A stretch of 64,000 bases of DNA from an uncultured bacterium (GTDB lineage Bacteria > Vulcanimicrobiota > Xenobia > Xenobiales > Xenobiaceae). Below the pieces are notes generated by a model that saw only the letters and a list, made by a program, of their open reading frames with translations, had not been told where the DNA came from and made no database searches. This document shows, one piece after another, positions 1 to 10,258 of this stretch. Position numbers and translations under genes: made by a program. Each line of letters starts with the position of its first letter. Position 1 is the stretch's first letter. The DNA is taken from contig CAKTUZ010000012.1 of assembly GCA_934621605.1 (NCBI GenBank), positions 13,936 to 77,935 of the forward strand, in the 5' to 3' direction.

Positions 1-4
1 AGAG

Positions 5-1702
5 GTGCCTTTAGCCCAATGGTTGGCGCAAGAATTGCATAAGCAATTACCGGAAAAGAGCGCTAATGAAGTTGAAGCTATAAGCAACGAAATTATTTCT
101 GCGTTGCAAACTGCTGAAGAGATGAAAGCTTCTCAGCAAAAAGCTATTGCTATAGGCAGAAGTAAAGAGAGTTGGTTTGCTTCTAAAGTAATGCAAGCTA
201 CTGCGGATATGCCAATTTCCAAGAGAGCTGAATATTTGCAAAGCTTAGAAGAAGCTATTAAAAGCGCCAATGAAGCAACATATAAAGTAATTGCTGCAGA
301 AAATGGCAGCAGTAATTCTGCGTCGGCTTCTGCTACTGGAGCCAAAACCGAAGCTGCTGAGAAGCGCCAAGAGTCGAATAGCGCTTTAAATATAGGCAAG
401 CAAGCTTGTCATGCTGGGGTACAAACTGCTGCCGCTACTGCCGGTAGAGATATTGCCCAAAAGGTTCTTAATGGAGAAGAGATTGACGGCGACGAGGTTG
501 TAAAAAAAGCGGTAGATGCTGGCGTAGGTGAAGCAGTAAAAGTAGCGGTAGATGGCGCTACCAAGGTAGCTGAAGAGAAAGGCTGGATTTCGCATGAAGC
601 TAAAGCCGAAGCTACTGAAAAGCGGCAGCAAGAATCGGGTAGGCAAAGCAATTCTGGAAGTTCTGAGGCTAAGCCTAAGATAAAAGAAAATGAATATACG
701 CTGAAAAATACTGCTTTAAGTATAGGTAGACAAGCTTGTTACGCTGGTGTGCAAAATGCTGCTGTGGCTGTTGGTAGAGATCTTGCCCAAAAGGTTATCA
801 ATGGAGAAGAGATTGAAGGCGACGAGGTTGTAAAAAAAGCGGTCGATGCTGGCGTAGATGAAGGAGTAAAAGTAGCGGTAGCTGGCGCTATAAGGGTAGC
901 TGGAGAGAAAGGCTTGATACCACAGATACAGCAGCTTAAAGGCGGCAGCGGAAATGTTTGTGCCAATGTAGCTTTTGTGGCTATCGAGAATGTCAAGGTC
1001 GCCAAGCAAGTAGCCGACGGAAGGTTGACCGTTCATGAAGGCTTAGAAGTTATGGCCCAGACAACAGGCGCTTGTGTAGCCGGAATAGCCGTAGCCGCTA
1101 AGGGAGGGGCTATAGTAGGTTCAGCATTAGGTTCACTAGTAGGCCCGGCTGGTACTGCCATAGGCGGATTTGTAGGCAACGCCGCAGGCTATATAGCCGG
1201 CTCTACCATTGGCGGTGCAGTAATGCAAGGTGTCAAGGAACTATATAATACAGCTTGTGATATAGTTAAAGATGTAGCCAGCACAGCGGTAAATTGCATA
1301 GGATCTGCGCTAAGTACAGCGGCAAGTTGTGTAGAGAATAAAATCGATAACATACTCAGTGGTGGTGGCGGCGGTTGTTACATTACTACCGCTACTTGCC
1401 AAGAGTATGGCAAGGGTGACAATTGTTATGAATTGACAATGTTCCGTTCCTTCCGTGATATGTGGCTTAGAAAGCAGCCTGACGGTGAGCAATTGATTAA
1501 GCACTATTATGCTACAGCTCCGGCTCTTGTTGAGTTAATCAATAAACAACCTAACCGCCGCGCTATTTATCGCCATTTAAATGAAGCTTATCTTTCCAAG
1601 TGTTTGCGATACATTGAAGATGGCGAAAATATTAAGTGCAAAGAGCTTTATGTTGACATGGTTGAATTTTTATACGGTGAGCAACAAAGGTGGCAAAAGT
1701 AA
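5..1702 (+). CDS. CFI-box-CTERM domain protein with internal repeats (5' end beyond window)
   Basis: Large alanine-rich protein of unknown function. The frame is open to the window edge, so the GTG at 5 may be internal and the N-terminus missing. About residues 130-200 and 240-306 are two copies of a repeat spaced 110 residues (330 bp) apart, each containing GDEVVKKAVDAGV. Residues about 355-410 form a glycine/alanine-rich hydrophobic stretch resembling a glycine zipper. After a short poly-Gly linker the C-terminus (from about 457) carries CYITTATC, then FRSFRDMWL. I recognise this as the CFI-box-CTERM domain, which recurs at the ends of otherwise unrelated bacterial proteins. A hairpin terminator follows, so it is probably the last gene of its transcript. 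Domain identity is from memory; its function is unknown. Confidence 0.75.
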   Translation: MPLAQWLAQELHKQLPEKSANEVEAISNEIISALQTAEEMKASQQKAIAIGRSKESWFASKVMQATADMPISKRAEYLQSLEEAIKSANEATYKVIAAENGSSNSASASATGAKTEAAEKRQESNSALNIGKQACHAGVQTAAATAGRDIAQKVLNGEEIDGDEVVKKAVDAGVGEAVKVAVDGATKVAEEKGWISHEAKAEATEKRQQESGRQSNSGSSEAKPKIKENEYTLKNTALSIGRQACYAGVQNAAVAVGRDLAQKVINGEEIEGDEVVKKAVDAGVDEGVKVAVAGAIRVAGEKGLIPQIQQLKGGSGNVCANVAFVAIENVKVAKQVADGRLTVHEGLEVMAQTTGACVAGIAVAAKGGAIVGSALGSLVGPAGTAIGGFVGNAAGYIAGSTIGGAVMQGVKELYNTACDIVKDVASTAVNCIGSALSTAASCVENKIDNILSGGGGGCYITTATCQEYGKGDNCYELTMFRSFRDMWLRKQPDGEQLIKHYYATAPALVELINKQPNRRAIYRHLNEAYLSKCLRYIEDGENIKCKELYVDMVEFLYGEQQRWQK

Positions 1703-1780
1703 ATTTTTAGCTATTACTGTCATAGACAAGGTCAGAACGGTTTAAGGCTTTTGGCTTTTTCCATTCCTTACTGTTTATAG

Positions 1781-1835
1781 AAAGGCAGCTTTCGCTTTAT
1801 AGCGTACAGGCTAGACGAAGGCTGCTTTTATTTTT
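1781..1835 (+). terminator. Rho-independent terminator of the CFI-box gene
   Basis: Arms 1781-1793 and 1817-1829 pair over 13 bp with two G-U wobbles. They enclose a 23-nt loop and are followed by a T-rich tail (TTTATTTTTAT). It sits about 80 bp after the upstream stop codon. Confidence 0.6.
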
Positions 1836-2556
1836 ATGGTATATTAGGGTATAACCATCTAAGCTATTATAGAAATGAAGTTGATCGAGATAATGAAAAT
1901 GTTTATATACAACTCGGTGAACGGTTTCTTGGTGGTCATTATATTTGCCTTACTGCTAGAGGTCCAGTTAGTTATGAAGACTATGTAGGCTTTCATCGCA
2001 CTTATATATGCTATGCCGAACTATTAAAAAAAAGTTTTCCAATTGGCTTAATTCAGTAGAACTACTGCAAAAGTTCTGCGGCGATAGTAAAAATGCTGTC
2101 CATAAATTTATAATATTTCACCTAAAATTAGGAGCTGATTTCTATAGAGAAAAAATGAATCAGCTCAATCGCTTTCTTTATGATTTGTATGTTTGTATGC
2201 GTACTAAGATTGATTGGTATTCATATGATTGCAATAAAATTTCTTGCTGTGCCATTGATGATACTATAAATTTCAATTATTGGTTGTGGCAACATGGTAT
2301 AGAGAAAGTTGAAAAGGGTGAATTTACTATAGGTGAATTTTATGCTTGGTATACTAAAAAAATATTGTTATATACAACTAAGCAGTACTATCACCATTCT
2401 TTAGATTGTCCATTTTATATGAGAGGTAAATGGAAAAGAGATAGGCTCAAAGTAATTGAGTTTTTCACATCAAGGGTGCGTCATAAGGAGTTTTTTACTG
2501 AGCATTTTGGTGATGTTAGAAAGATGCCTTTGCCAAACTATGCAAAGATTAGTTAA
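1836..2556 (+). pseudogene. Decayed hypothetical gene, split by a frameshift in an A8 tract
   Basis: From just after the terminator one frame reads without stops for about 70 codons (GILGYNHLSYYRNEVDR, then YEDYVGFHRTYICYAELL) until a TAG at about 2059, but has no start codon. At about 2025-2035 a run of eight A residues is met. One base shift there continues as KKKFSNWLNSVELLQKF into the second frame, which is open from 2008 to 2556. Both halves have similar composition (rich in Tyr, Phe, Cys). I read this as a single protein that has lost its 5' end and acquired a frameshift. A sequencing error in the homopolymer or programmed slippage could mimic the shift. No family is recognised. Confidence 0.5.
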
Positions 2557-2647
2557 TTAAATTTATATGGAGACGTTTTTGAGATATTTGGCAAAAAGTT
2601 TAATGTGTACGTGAAGAGTACTATTTAGAAGAGGAGTTTAGTATGTT

Positions 2648-2929
2648 GTGAGCAGACGTGAAGAAGATTATTATGCTTCTAGTGGATGTGTGCAAGATAT
2701 GATGGAATCAATGTTCTCAGCAAAGCATGTAGATGATATTGAAACTATCGAAGATAAGATAATTTTCTTTAGCAAGTTAATTGTCGATGAGGATACTTTG
2801 AGTGATCTTGCATTCTGGAATAACTTTTTTACTAATCGCATAAACGAGTTTAAACAACGTTATAAAGAACTAACTGGGAAAGAATATGATGAGAAAAATA
2901 CAGAGAATTATGCAAAAAATATCAGTTAA
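2648..2929 (+). CDS. Hypothetical acidic small protein
   Basis: 93 residues, GTG start (Ser-Arg-Arg-Glu follows) with a GAGGAG ribosome site at about 2630. The sequence is acidic and predicted helical, with no signal peptide or membrane segment. The middle (EDKIIFFSKLIVDEDTLSDLAFW) looks like an amphipathic helix pair. It is followed after 36 bp by another small GTG-started gene and then an AlbA_2-type regulator, so all three may be co-transcribed. I recognise no family. Confidence 0.45.
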   Translation: MSRREEDYYASSGCVQDMMESMFSAKHVDDIETIEDKIIFFSKLIVDEDTLSDLAFWNNFFTNRINEFKQRYKELTGKEYDEKNTENYAKNIS

Positions 2930-2965
2930 AATATAACTAAAAGACAAAAGCTAGGAGCGTAAAAC

Positions 2966-3235
2966 GTGTGTAGTAATTCAGAAGATTATGATCCAGACGG
3001 GAAGTTTAATTTGCCTATGACTTTCAAAAAAAACTTTGGCTGTCTTATCACAGACGACATGGTAAAAGAATTGATAGTAAGCTTGCTTAAGAGAAAATCT
3101 ATAACACAAGATGAACTTCAAAAGCATGGAATTTTGGAAAGCTCTATCGAGAAATATGGCCTTGAACACCTTGTTGCCGGTGGATATAAAAAACAGTCTG
3201 CAACCAACAATATGCCAGGAGAGAAAAATGTTTGA
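2966..3235 (+). CDS. Hypothetical small protein overlapping the AlbA_2 regulator
   Basis: 89 residues from a GTG start, preceded by TAGGAGCG. Residues about 32-65 (MVKELIVSLLKRKSITQDELQKHGI, broken here by description) resemble a small helical DNA-binding or adaptor segment, but no confident HTH can be claimed. Its last codons overlap the ATG of the next gene by 8 bp (ATG at 3228, TGA ends at 3235), which implies translational coupling to the AlbA_2/HATPase protein. No family recognised. Confidence 0.5.
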   Translation: MCSNSEDYDPDGKFNLPMTFKKNFGCLITDDMVKELIVSLLKRKSITQDELQKHGILESSIEKYGLEHLVAGGYKKQSATNNMPGEKNV

Positions 3236-4553
3236 AAGTCAAAATATAGAATGGAAAAGTAAATGGAAAGACGAGTATCTAGAATGGATTTGCGGTTACG
3301 CAAATGCGCAAGGTGGTAAAATTTGTATTGGCTGTGACGACAACGGAAATGTAGTCGGTCTACCTAATGCTCGTAAGCTTCTGGAGGATATTCCCAACAA
3401 AATTCGTGACACTATGGGTATAATCGTTGGTGTCAATTTATTAAGCGTGGAGGATAAGGAATATATTGAAGTTGATGTTCCGTCTTACCCAATTGGTATC
3501 TCCTGCAAAGGCGTGTATTATTATCGCAGTGGTAGCACAAGACAAGTATTAACAGGGCCTGCGTTAGAAGCGTTTTTGATGCGTAAACGTGGCGTTACAT
3601 GGGATAATCTTCCACTGCCAGCTTTTTCAATAAATGATATTGATGATGGAATTGTGGCACGTTTCAAACAATTAGCAATAAGAAAAGGACGTATTGACGA
3701 GAGCTTGTTGGATGAATCCAAAGAAACTCTGATGGAAAAGTTGCATCTGATGAATGGCAATTACTTGACTAATGCAGCGATGTTACTTTTTAGTAAAGAC
3801 CCAGAAAAATGGCAGCTCGGAGCGTACGTTAAGCTTGGATATTTTGAAACGGATGCAGATCTTGTGTACCAAGATGAAATTCACGGTTCTATTCTGGAGC
3901 AGATTGATAAAATTGTAGAACTAGTGCATCTTAAATATATGAAAGCAAGGATAACCTATGATGATATGCAGAGGCTCGAGCGTTACTTTGTCCCTGAAGC
4001 TGCCTTGCGAGAAGCTCTCTTGAATGCTTTGTGTCATAAACAATATCAATCTGGCGTTCCCATTCAGATTAGTGTTTATGAAGATAAACTATACATTGCT
4101 AATTGTGGTTGCCTACCTGAAAAGTGGACATTAGAAAATTTAATGCGCAAGCATGCTTCTGTTCCATACAACCCTAATATCGCTCATGTTTTCTATTTAG
4201 CCGGTTTTATTGAAAGTTGGGGACGCGGCATAGAAAAGATTTGTTCATCTTGCAAAAAAGACGGCGTTCCACAGCCAGAGTATACTATCAATCCAGGCGA
4301 TATTATGATTCAGTTTACTGCTCCTGTAGTTCAAACTATTCGCCCAAATAGGATGACTGTAAAGGTTAACGATAATGAATATGCTTTGCTTAAACTTATT
4401 TCTGAAGATCCTGGCTATACCATGTCTCAGTTGTCGGACAAACTTAATATAAGTAGAAAGACAGTTGCACTGCGTATAAAAGGACTTAAGGAAAGGGGCA
4501 TTATTGAGCGGATCGGTTCAGATCGCAATGGACATTGGAATGTAAAATTGTAA
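3228..4553 (+). CDS. AlbA_2 / HATPase_c_4 transcriptional regulator-type protein (Schlafen AAA-4 family)
   Basis: 441 residues. The start at 3228 is chosen because GGAGAG lies just upstream and the family N-terminus (IEWKSKWKDEYLEWICGYAN) begins there; the open frame runs further upstream only inside the preceding gene. The N-terminal AlbA_2 (Schlafen AAA-4) domain contains ANAQGGKICIGCDDNG. A C-terminal HATPase_c_4-type region contains EAALREALLNALCHKQY and ESWGRGIEKI. A winged helix (about 375-441: MSQLSDKLNISRKTVALRIK) ends the protein. Family members are annotated as ATP-binding or putative DNA-binding transcriptional regulators and are common near defence and mobile loci; the substrate is unknown. 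It is partly similar in layout to the gene at 11323-12753. Confidence 0.8.
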   Translation: MFESQNIEWKSKWKDEYLEWICGYANAQGGKICIGCDDNGNVVGLPNARKLLEDIPNKIRDTMGIIVGVNLLSVEDKEYIEVDVPSYPIGISCKGVYYYRSGSTRQVLTGPALEAFLMRKRGVTWDNLPLPAFSINDIDDGIVARFKQLAIRKGRIDESLLDESKETLMEKLHLMNGNYLTNAAMLLFSKDPEKWQLGAYVKLGYFETDADLVYQDEIHGSILEQIDKIVELVHLKYMKARITYDDMQRLERYFVPEAALREALLNALCHKQYQSGVPIQISVYEDKLYIANCGCLPEKWTLENLMRKHASVPYNPNIAHVFYLAGFIESWGRGIEKICSSCKKDGVPQPEYTINPGDIMIQFTAPVVQTIRPNRMTVKVNDNEYALLKLISEDPGYTMSQLSDKLNISRKTVALRIKGLKERGIIERIGSDRNGHWNVKL

Positions 4554-4600
4554 AAAAATACTATTTTTGCAATGATTGTAAGGTGACTGATCATAGTAAA

Positions 4601-4660
4601 GGTGACTGTAAAGGTGACTGTAAAGGTGACTGTAAAGGTGACTGTAAAGGTGACTGTAAA
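4601..4660 (+). repeat. Five perfect copies of a 12-bp tandem repeat
   Basis: GGTGACTGTAAA is repeated five times without error, with a degenerate copy upstream from about 4581. The repeat encodes (V)TVK in frame and matches RMTVKV in the linker of the preceding regulator (about 4352-4370). It lies about 50 bp after that gene's stop and just before the next gene's ribosome site. Confidence 0.9.
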
Positions 4661-4679
4661 TTGTTGGAGGTTTCAACGC

Positions 4680-4874
4680 ATGGATAAAGATGATAAACCA
4701 GTTTGGGAAGAATTTCCGCCATCTAAATATAATTGTTCGTTGTCTCGTTATACATTCTATTTGACGACAGATCCAGATTTTTATGATAAATATAGAGATA
4801 AAGAAATAGTACTTGCTAAGGCAAAAGAAGCTGTAGAATGGGTTTGTCAATTTCCAGAAGTAAGTATGCTTTGA
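4680..4874 (+). CDS. Hypothetical small protein
   Basis: 64 residues starting at the ATG at 4680, preceded by GGAGG with 10-base spacing. The open frame extends upstream through the 12-bp repeats (reading TVKVTVK), but the ribosome site favours this start. It begins MDKDDKPVWEEFPPSKYNCS and ends VEWVCQFPEVSML. No domain recognised. It follows the AlbA_2 regulator on the same strand and may share its transcript. Confidence 0.45.
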   Translation: MDKDDKPVWEEFPPSKYNCSLSRYTFYLTTDPDFYDKYRDKEIVLAKAKEAVEWVCQFPEVSML

Positions 4875-4926
4875 GGAAATGCTTAAATTCCAACAGATAT
4901 AAAATATACCAAGGAGATAAAAACAA

Positions 4927-5379
4927 ATGAAGATGACAGTTTCCAGAGCTTTGAAAGAGCGGGCGCGTTTAGCTGGTAAATTAGGGGAAATATTTAAGCT
5001 TATAAGAAACGAAAACTCAGTTTTAGCTGGAGCAACTCGCACTTGTGATATTCGGGAAAAATTTGTTGAATATAAAAGTATTGTCAAGAAAATGACCGCA
5101 ATTAAGGCAGCCGTTACTAAAGCAAATGCCGATATCGCTGCCGAATTAGCTGAACTAGCTGAAACAAAATCAATGATAACTCAGCTTAAAAGTATAAACG
5201 TTGTAGAAGGCAAACAGCGTGAATCTGGCTACAGCGGAGCTTCTGAATACGAAATGGAAGCGGCTATCAGTAAAGCAGAGTTATATCGTGAGCTTGAACT
5301 ATTGCAAGATAGGGCTAATATGTTGCAAGATAAGATTGATGAATTCAACGCGAAAACTTCAGTCGAAGTTGAGCTTTGA
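4927..5379 (+). CDS. Coiled-coil protein, possibly DIP1984/septicolysin-like
   Basis: 150 residues, ATG start with AAGGAG about 10 bases upstream. Almost entirely helical with heptad-like character (IAAELAELAETKSMITQL, then YRELELLQDRANMLQDKIDE). The general plan of an N-terminal helix (ALKERARLAGKLGEIFKLI), a central helical pair and a long C-terminal coil resembles the DIP1984 (septicolysin-like) family of uncharacterised proteins; this is a weak resemblance judged by eye. No signal peptide. A strong terminator lies about 210 bp downstream. Confidence 0.5.
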   Translation: MKMTVSRALKERARLAGKLGEIFKLIRNENSVLAGATRTCDIREKFVEYKSIVKKMTAIKAAVTKANADIAAELAELAETKSMITQLKSINVVEGKQRESGYSGASEYEMEAAISKAELYRELELLQDRANMLQDKIDEFNAKTSVEVEL

Positions 5380-5587
5380 ATTAAATCCTGAATGGCAGAC
5401 TAGTCCGCTTTATGAAACAATGAAAAGCAAACTGGCCTTAGGGTCTAACCGATAAAGTATAGAGATAGCTGACAAAGATAAACCCACAATGTATTGCACG
5501 TTGAAAACTCAATTTTCAGTTATTAAACTTTAAGGTTAAAAACTTATCTGTTAAAATTTAGTATTGGATTAGTTTGGCTATTTAGGT

Positions 5588-5623
5588 CAAGAGAGCTTCT
5601 GCGGAGGCTCTCTTGTTTTTTTT
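5588..5623 (+). terminator. Rho-independent terminator
   Basis: Perfect 9-bp stem CAAGAGAGC / GCTCTCTTG with a 10-nt loop, followed by eight T residues. The 356-bp gap 5380-5735 otherwise holds only AT-rich DNA in which I see no gene. Confidence 0.85.
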
Positions 5624-5735
5624 ATGCTTTAGCCGTTACTTTTTTGTGATTAACGTATATCCTTAAAGCAAGAGTTTGAGTGGTAAATATAAAATATAGT
5701 ACGGCTGTATCAAGCAATGGCTTTAATGTTGATAA

Positions 5736-7529
5736 TTAGGCAATTAGCTTATTTAATGGCAAGTTAAAGTCTGTCTTTAAGCAGTAAAAATAGGGGAAAA
5801 TAATACCCTCAAAGTAACCAATAGATGCTTTTGTCGGCCTATTATAAAGAACTTCTCTAGTTTGCTTTTGCAATTCTCCCACAAATTCGGCGTAGCTTTC
5901 ACTGGCAATAACTGTCAGTACATTAACGTTATGTACATTATCTTTTAAGATGTCGGCATCCATGCGAGTTCCTTGCTTATTGACACAAAGACGCAAACCG
6001 CGGCCAACTTCTTGGCGTTTTTGCACAGTGCTGTCGCTGCGTTTTTAAAGTACAAATTTGGAAAATGTTGGGATTATCCCAACCTTCACGCAAAGCTGAA
6101 TGTGAGAAAATAAAGCGTGTAGGTTCGTCAAAAGAAAGCAAACGCTCTTTATTTTTTAAGATCAGATCATAAGCGGAGATATCGTCAGAAATATCAGTAC
6201 CGCGCTTTACAGAACTGTTTATACTGCGGCCTTTTTTATCTATACTGAAATAACCTCGATGTACTTTATGAACTTCACTTTGTCTTAAATAATGCAAATA
6301 CTTTTCATATTTTTTGCCTAAAAAATTGCACAATTCATCAATAATTTTAGTGTATTCTTCTTCAAATATTTGGCCATATTCTCCTAAAAGCTCTTGGCCG
6401 TTTTCGTCATACTGGCGATACTTAGCCACCTCGTCGATAAAGAAAAGTGAAAGCGTTTTGATACCTTTAGCAAAAAGCTTTTTCTCTTTTTCAATATGGG
6501 AAAGAATAGTTTCTCTAATTTGTACTCGACGTAAAGTCTTTTCGGAAGCGTCGCCAACTACTTCGCCTTTGCGCAACTTTTCACCATTGGTAAAAGTTAC
6601 TATACCAATATAAGGATCAATATCAATAATGGCCAATTCTTTGTATTGTTCCATATTGTTGGATTCATAGTAGAGATTATCGCCGACTTCTAGAGTGTGG
6701 ATTTCACGCTTAATGCCGCTTTTGTGAGCTACTTCAAGTTCTAGCTTAACTTTGGGAGCATGCTTAGCGGAAAGGACGATACTTTGCAAATATAAATACT
6801 TATCGGTACCGCGCAAGTTTTTAACTTCGAAGCCTTTAACTTCTATTTTATTACCGCCACGTTCAGCTAAGCCTTTTTCTTCACTCATAGAAGTATTAAA
6901 AGCTTGAGTATTGATAATCATAACACGTTAATAGCCGAACTACTGGAAAAAGAGTCCAAGGCGGTTAGATTGTCGCTATCATAAACAAAGAAGCAAGCCT
7001 TTTGGCCGTAGTATTCGTGGAAGTGATCGGCAGTAATTTCAAACGACTTCTTGACGCCTTCGCGAATAGCAATACTAGGTACTACTACGATAAATTTGCT
7101 CCAGCCGTAGCGCTTATTAAGCTCAAACATAGTCTTGATATAGACATAAGTTTTGCCAGTACCAGTTTCCATTTCTATATCGAGAGAGCAACGTCCTAAA
7201 CCGTAAGCGGTTACCAAATTATTGGAAATAGTCAAGTTGTTTTCCGCTTGCAAAACTTGGATATTATGGAGCAATTGTTCGTTAGTTAAGCGCACAGCCG
7301 TATTTTTATAGCCGTTTTCATTAACTGACTCGCGAAAGTCGATGCGGTTCACATCATCTTCTAGCGTATTGGTAGGCAGCTCAAATTGTTGCTGATGGAT
7401 ATTATCTAGAATAGTACCTAGATCGCGGCGGTATCTATCATTTTCGCCTTTAGGCTGGCCTTGAAAAATGCGTACTACAGCTTCGACAGCCTCGGTTTGG
7501 TATGGCTGAATCTTAAAATGGAACTTCAT
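5736..7529 (-). pseudogene. Type III restriction enzyme Res subunit, broken
   Basis: Res subunits are SF2 helicase-nucleases that act with Mod. Three consecutive reading frames match parts of Res. The first (7529-6918) has IQPYQTEAVEAVVRIF and the Walker A METGTGKTYVYIKT. The second (6921-5977) has MIINTQAFNTSM and the motif V/VI approach FSHSALREGWDNPNIFQICTL. The third (6026-5736) has QKRQEVGRGLRLC. The first break is a 2-base indel at about 6920, the second a 1-base indel at about 6035. Between GGNKI and EVKGFEVKNL (about 6835) roughly 100 residues are absent, including the DEPQ motif II region. The usual C-terminal nuclease part is also missing. ATG follows the mod stop by 3 bases, the normal mod-res order. 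Confidence 0.85.
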
Positions 7530-7532
7530 CTT

Positions 7533-7860
7533 TTAAAGCACTTTCGTTGTCGTATCGGGACTGTAAGCTTTGAAAATTTGCTCAAAGTTGGTAGCTAAGC
7601 TGTCATTGAAAAGAGAACTATCGCGCAAAACAGCATAAATAGGCGTTTCTTTGGCAATAGCGGTAACTACCTCTTCAGTAATATTAGGCTCAAAGCAAGC
7701 GATTAAATAATTACCGTTAACTTTAAAAACTTTGTGGCCGGCAATATCGACAGTTTCTATAGGCGAAGAAAGCTCCAAGCTAAGTTCGAGCATAACTTGG
7801 AAAAGCAAGTCCTCGGCGCTGCGATCGTCTTTAACGTTATCGATTAGCTCATCTCTGTCC
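7533..7860 (-). pseudogene. Type III DNA methyltransferase Mod, 3' remnant only
   Basis: About 108 codons read DRDELIDNVKDDRSAEDLLFQ and continue MLELSLELSSPIETVDI and ACFEPNITEEVVTAIAKE, matching the C-terminal part of type III Mod proteins. The catalytic DPPY and SAM-binding FxGxG regions are absent. The frame meets a TAG exactly where recognisable homology stops (about 7858-7860), and the DNA beyond belongs to a helicase on the other strand. The remnant ends 3 bases before the res start codon. Confidence 0.8.
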
Positions 7861-10255
7861 TAAAAAATTAGCTGCTAACTGGAATACTTATAAAGATAAC
7901 TACGTTAACAATCCTATTTCCGGCGATCGTCTCAATTATGATGTATTGTTCCATACTGATTTATCCAGGACGTCTGGTGTGTCAAATGGCATTGATTTAT
8001 CTCGTTTCAATTGGAGCAATTACGACTTAATAGTTATTGACGAATCACACAATTTCCGCAACGGTATAGGCACTCGCCAGGGCGAAAATCGCTACCAAAA
8101 ACTTATAAATAAAGTGCTGCGCAGTGGCGTTAAAACTAAAGTGCTTATGCTTTCGGCAACTCCAGTTAATAACAACTTTAGCGATTTAGAAAACCAGCTG
8201 GCTTTAGTTTATGATGGCGGCGACTCTTCTAAATTAGATGAAAAGCTCAATACCTCTAAAAGCATCAACAATATTTTTACCCAAGCTCGCAGTGCTTTTA
8301 AAGAGTGGAGTAGATTATCTATTGAAAAGCGCACTACCGATACTTTATTAAAGAAGCTTGACTTTGATTTTTTCGAACTTTTAGACAGTTTAACTATCGC
8401 ACGTTCGCGAAAGCATATCGTTAAATATTACAATACAACAGAAATAGGCGTTTTCTCCCATAAAAATAGGCCCATTTCTTTGCGTCCGCCTCTTACCAAC
8501 ATAAGTAACTTAAATTCAGCAGCTACTTATAGCAAAATTTATGGGCAGCTTATGACTCTCAGTTTAGAAGTTTACACACCTTTTAAGTATATTTTGAAAA
8601 CTAAAAAAGACGAGTATATTAGGAAGCTGGCTCGCAAGCAAAGCAGTAAATTATCTGATGATAAAAAGCTAAAATTCTTTGAAGGGCGCGATAATGGCGT
8701 CATTCGTTTAATGGCTACTAACCTTCTGAAGCGTTTGGAAAGTTCTATCCATTCTTTCAAAATTACTTTAGAAAAAATGATCTTTTTAATTGATAATACA
8801 ATTAAAAAGATTGATGATTATGAAAATGAAAGTTTAATTCACCAAACTGCTAGTAAGGAAATTGACACTTTTGAGCTCTCAAACAGCGAAGATTTGGATA
8901 TTAGCGATGAAGAAACAGAGTTTTTCACCGAAAGTAAAAGGGTAAAAATTGCTATTGCTGATATGGATTATGTAACTTGGCGTGCTAGTTTGCGAAAAGA
9001 CGTAGCTATTCTAAAAGATGTAGCTAAAGCGGTACAAAATATTACTCCAGAACATGATGCCAAATTGCAAGAATTATTGCATTTAATCTCTTCTAAAATT
9101 GAGCATCCTATCAACGTCGGCAATAAAAAGATCATTATTTTTTCAGCTTTTTCTGATACAGCTAGTTATCTTTACGATTATGTCAGTCAATATGTAAAAG
9201 CTAAATATGACTTAAATTCTGCACTTGTTACTGGCGATAAGGAAAAAACAAATTTAAAAGTTGAATGTAGTAAAGCTCTTCGCTTAAACGATATTTTGAC
9301 CTATTTTTCGCCTATTTCTAAAGATCGAGACAAGATCTTTCCTGGCAGCCGAGATGATATTGATATTTTAATTGCTACCGATTGTATTTCTGAAGGTCAA
9401 AACTTACAAGATTGCGACTATTTAGTCAATTATGATATTCACTGGAACCCTGTGCGCATTATTCAGCGCTTTGGACGTATAGATCGTATTGGCAGCCACA
9501 ATAAGTGTATCCAGCTAGTCAATTTTTGGCCCGACGTAAACTTAGACGATTATATCAGTTTAGAAGATCGCGTCAGAGATCGCATGAAACTTACCGTCAT
9601 GGTTAGTACGGGTGATGATAATCCCATTAGCGAAGAAAAAGGCGACTTAGAGTATCGCAAGCGCCAGTTACAACGTTTACAAAATGAAGTTATCGATATT
9701 GACGAAGACTCTGAAGGCGGAATTTCCATTATGAACTTAGGCTTAAATGAATTTCGTCTCGACTTGCTCGATTATATAAAAAAACACGGACACTTAGACA
9801 AAAAGCCCTTGGGACTTTATGCTGTAGTGCCAGCTAGCCAAGATTTGCCCGAAGGCGCCATATTTATTCTGAAAAACATCAATCCCAATATGAACATCAA
9901 TGGCAAAAACCGCATCCATCCTTTTTATATGATCTATGTAGATAAAGATGGCCGTATCCTTTGCAATTATCTCAACCCCAAGAAGTTGCTGGACGATGTG
10001 CGTTTACTTTGTCGCGGTAAAGCTGAGCCTATAAAGATACTGTGCGATAAGTTTAATACCGAAACAGATAACGGCAAAAATATGAAAGCTATGTCTAAAT
10101 TGCTTAATAAAGCTATAAAATCTATTATCGATACAAAACAAGATGAAGATGTAGACAGCTTATTTAGGCCCGGCGGTACTTCAGCTTTAGAAGGCGATAT
10201 TTCCGGCTTGGAAGACTTCGAATTGGTTTGTTTCTTTGCTGTTAGGGAGCTGTAA
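7861..10255 (+). pseudogene. SNF2-like helicase of a type III-associated defence locus, N-terminus missing
   Basis: Homology starts at 7861 (KKLAANWNTYKDNYVNNPIS) and a TTG at 7946 could start a 769-residue product. Visible motifs are motif II LIVIDESHNFRNG, motif III LSATPVNN, and C-terminal motifs V-VI (ILIATDCISEGQNLQDCDY, then IIQRFGRIDRIGS). The Walker A motif and roughly the first 200-300 residues expected of this family are absent, so ATP hydrolysis is unlikely. It is followed 3 bases later by a DUF4391 gene, a pairing I recall from loci that also carry mod and res. Upstream lies the mod stub on the opposite strand, so the 5' end was lost in the same rearrangement. A shorter functional product cannot be excluded. 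Confidence 0.75.
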
Positions 10256-10258
10256 AAA

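Noticed and set aside
4518..5087. Minus-strand open frame across the 12-bp repeats
   Set aside because: The 12-bp period keeps one frame open by chance and it covers two plus-strand genes with ribosome sites.
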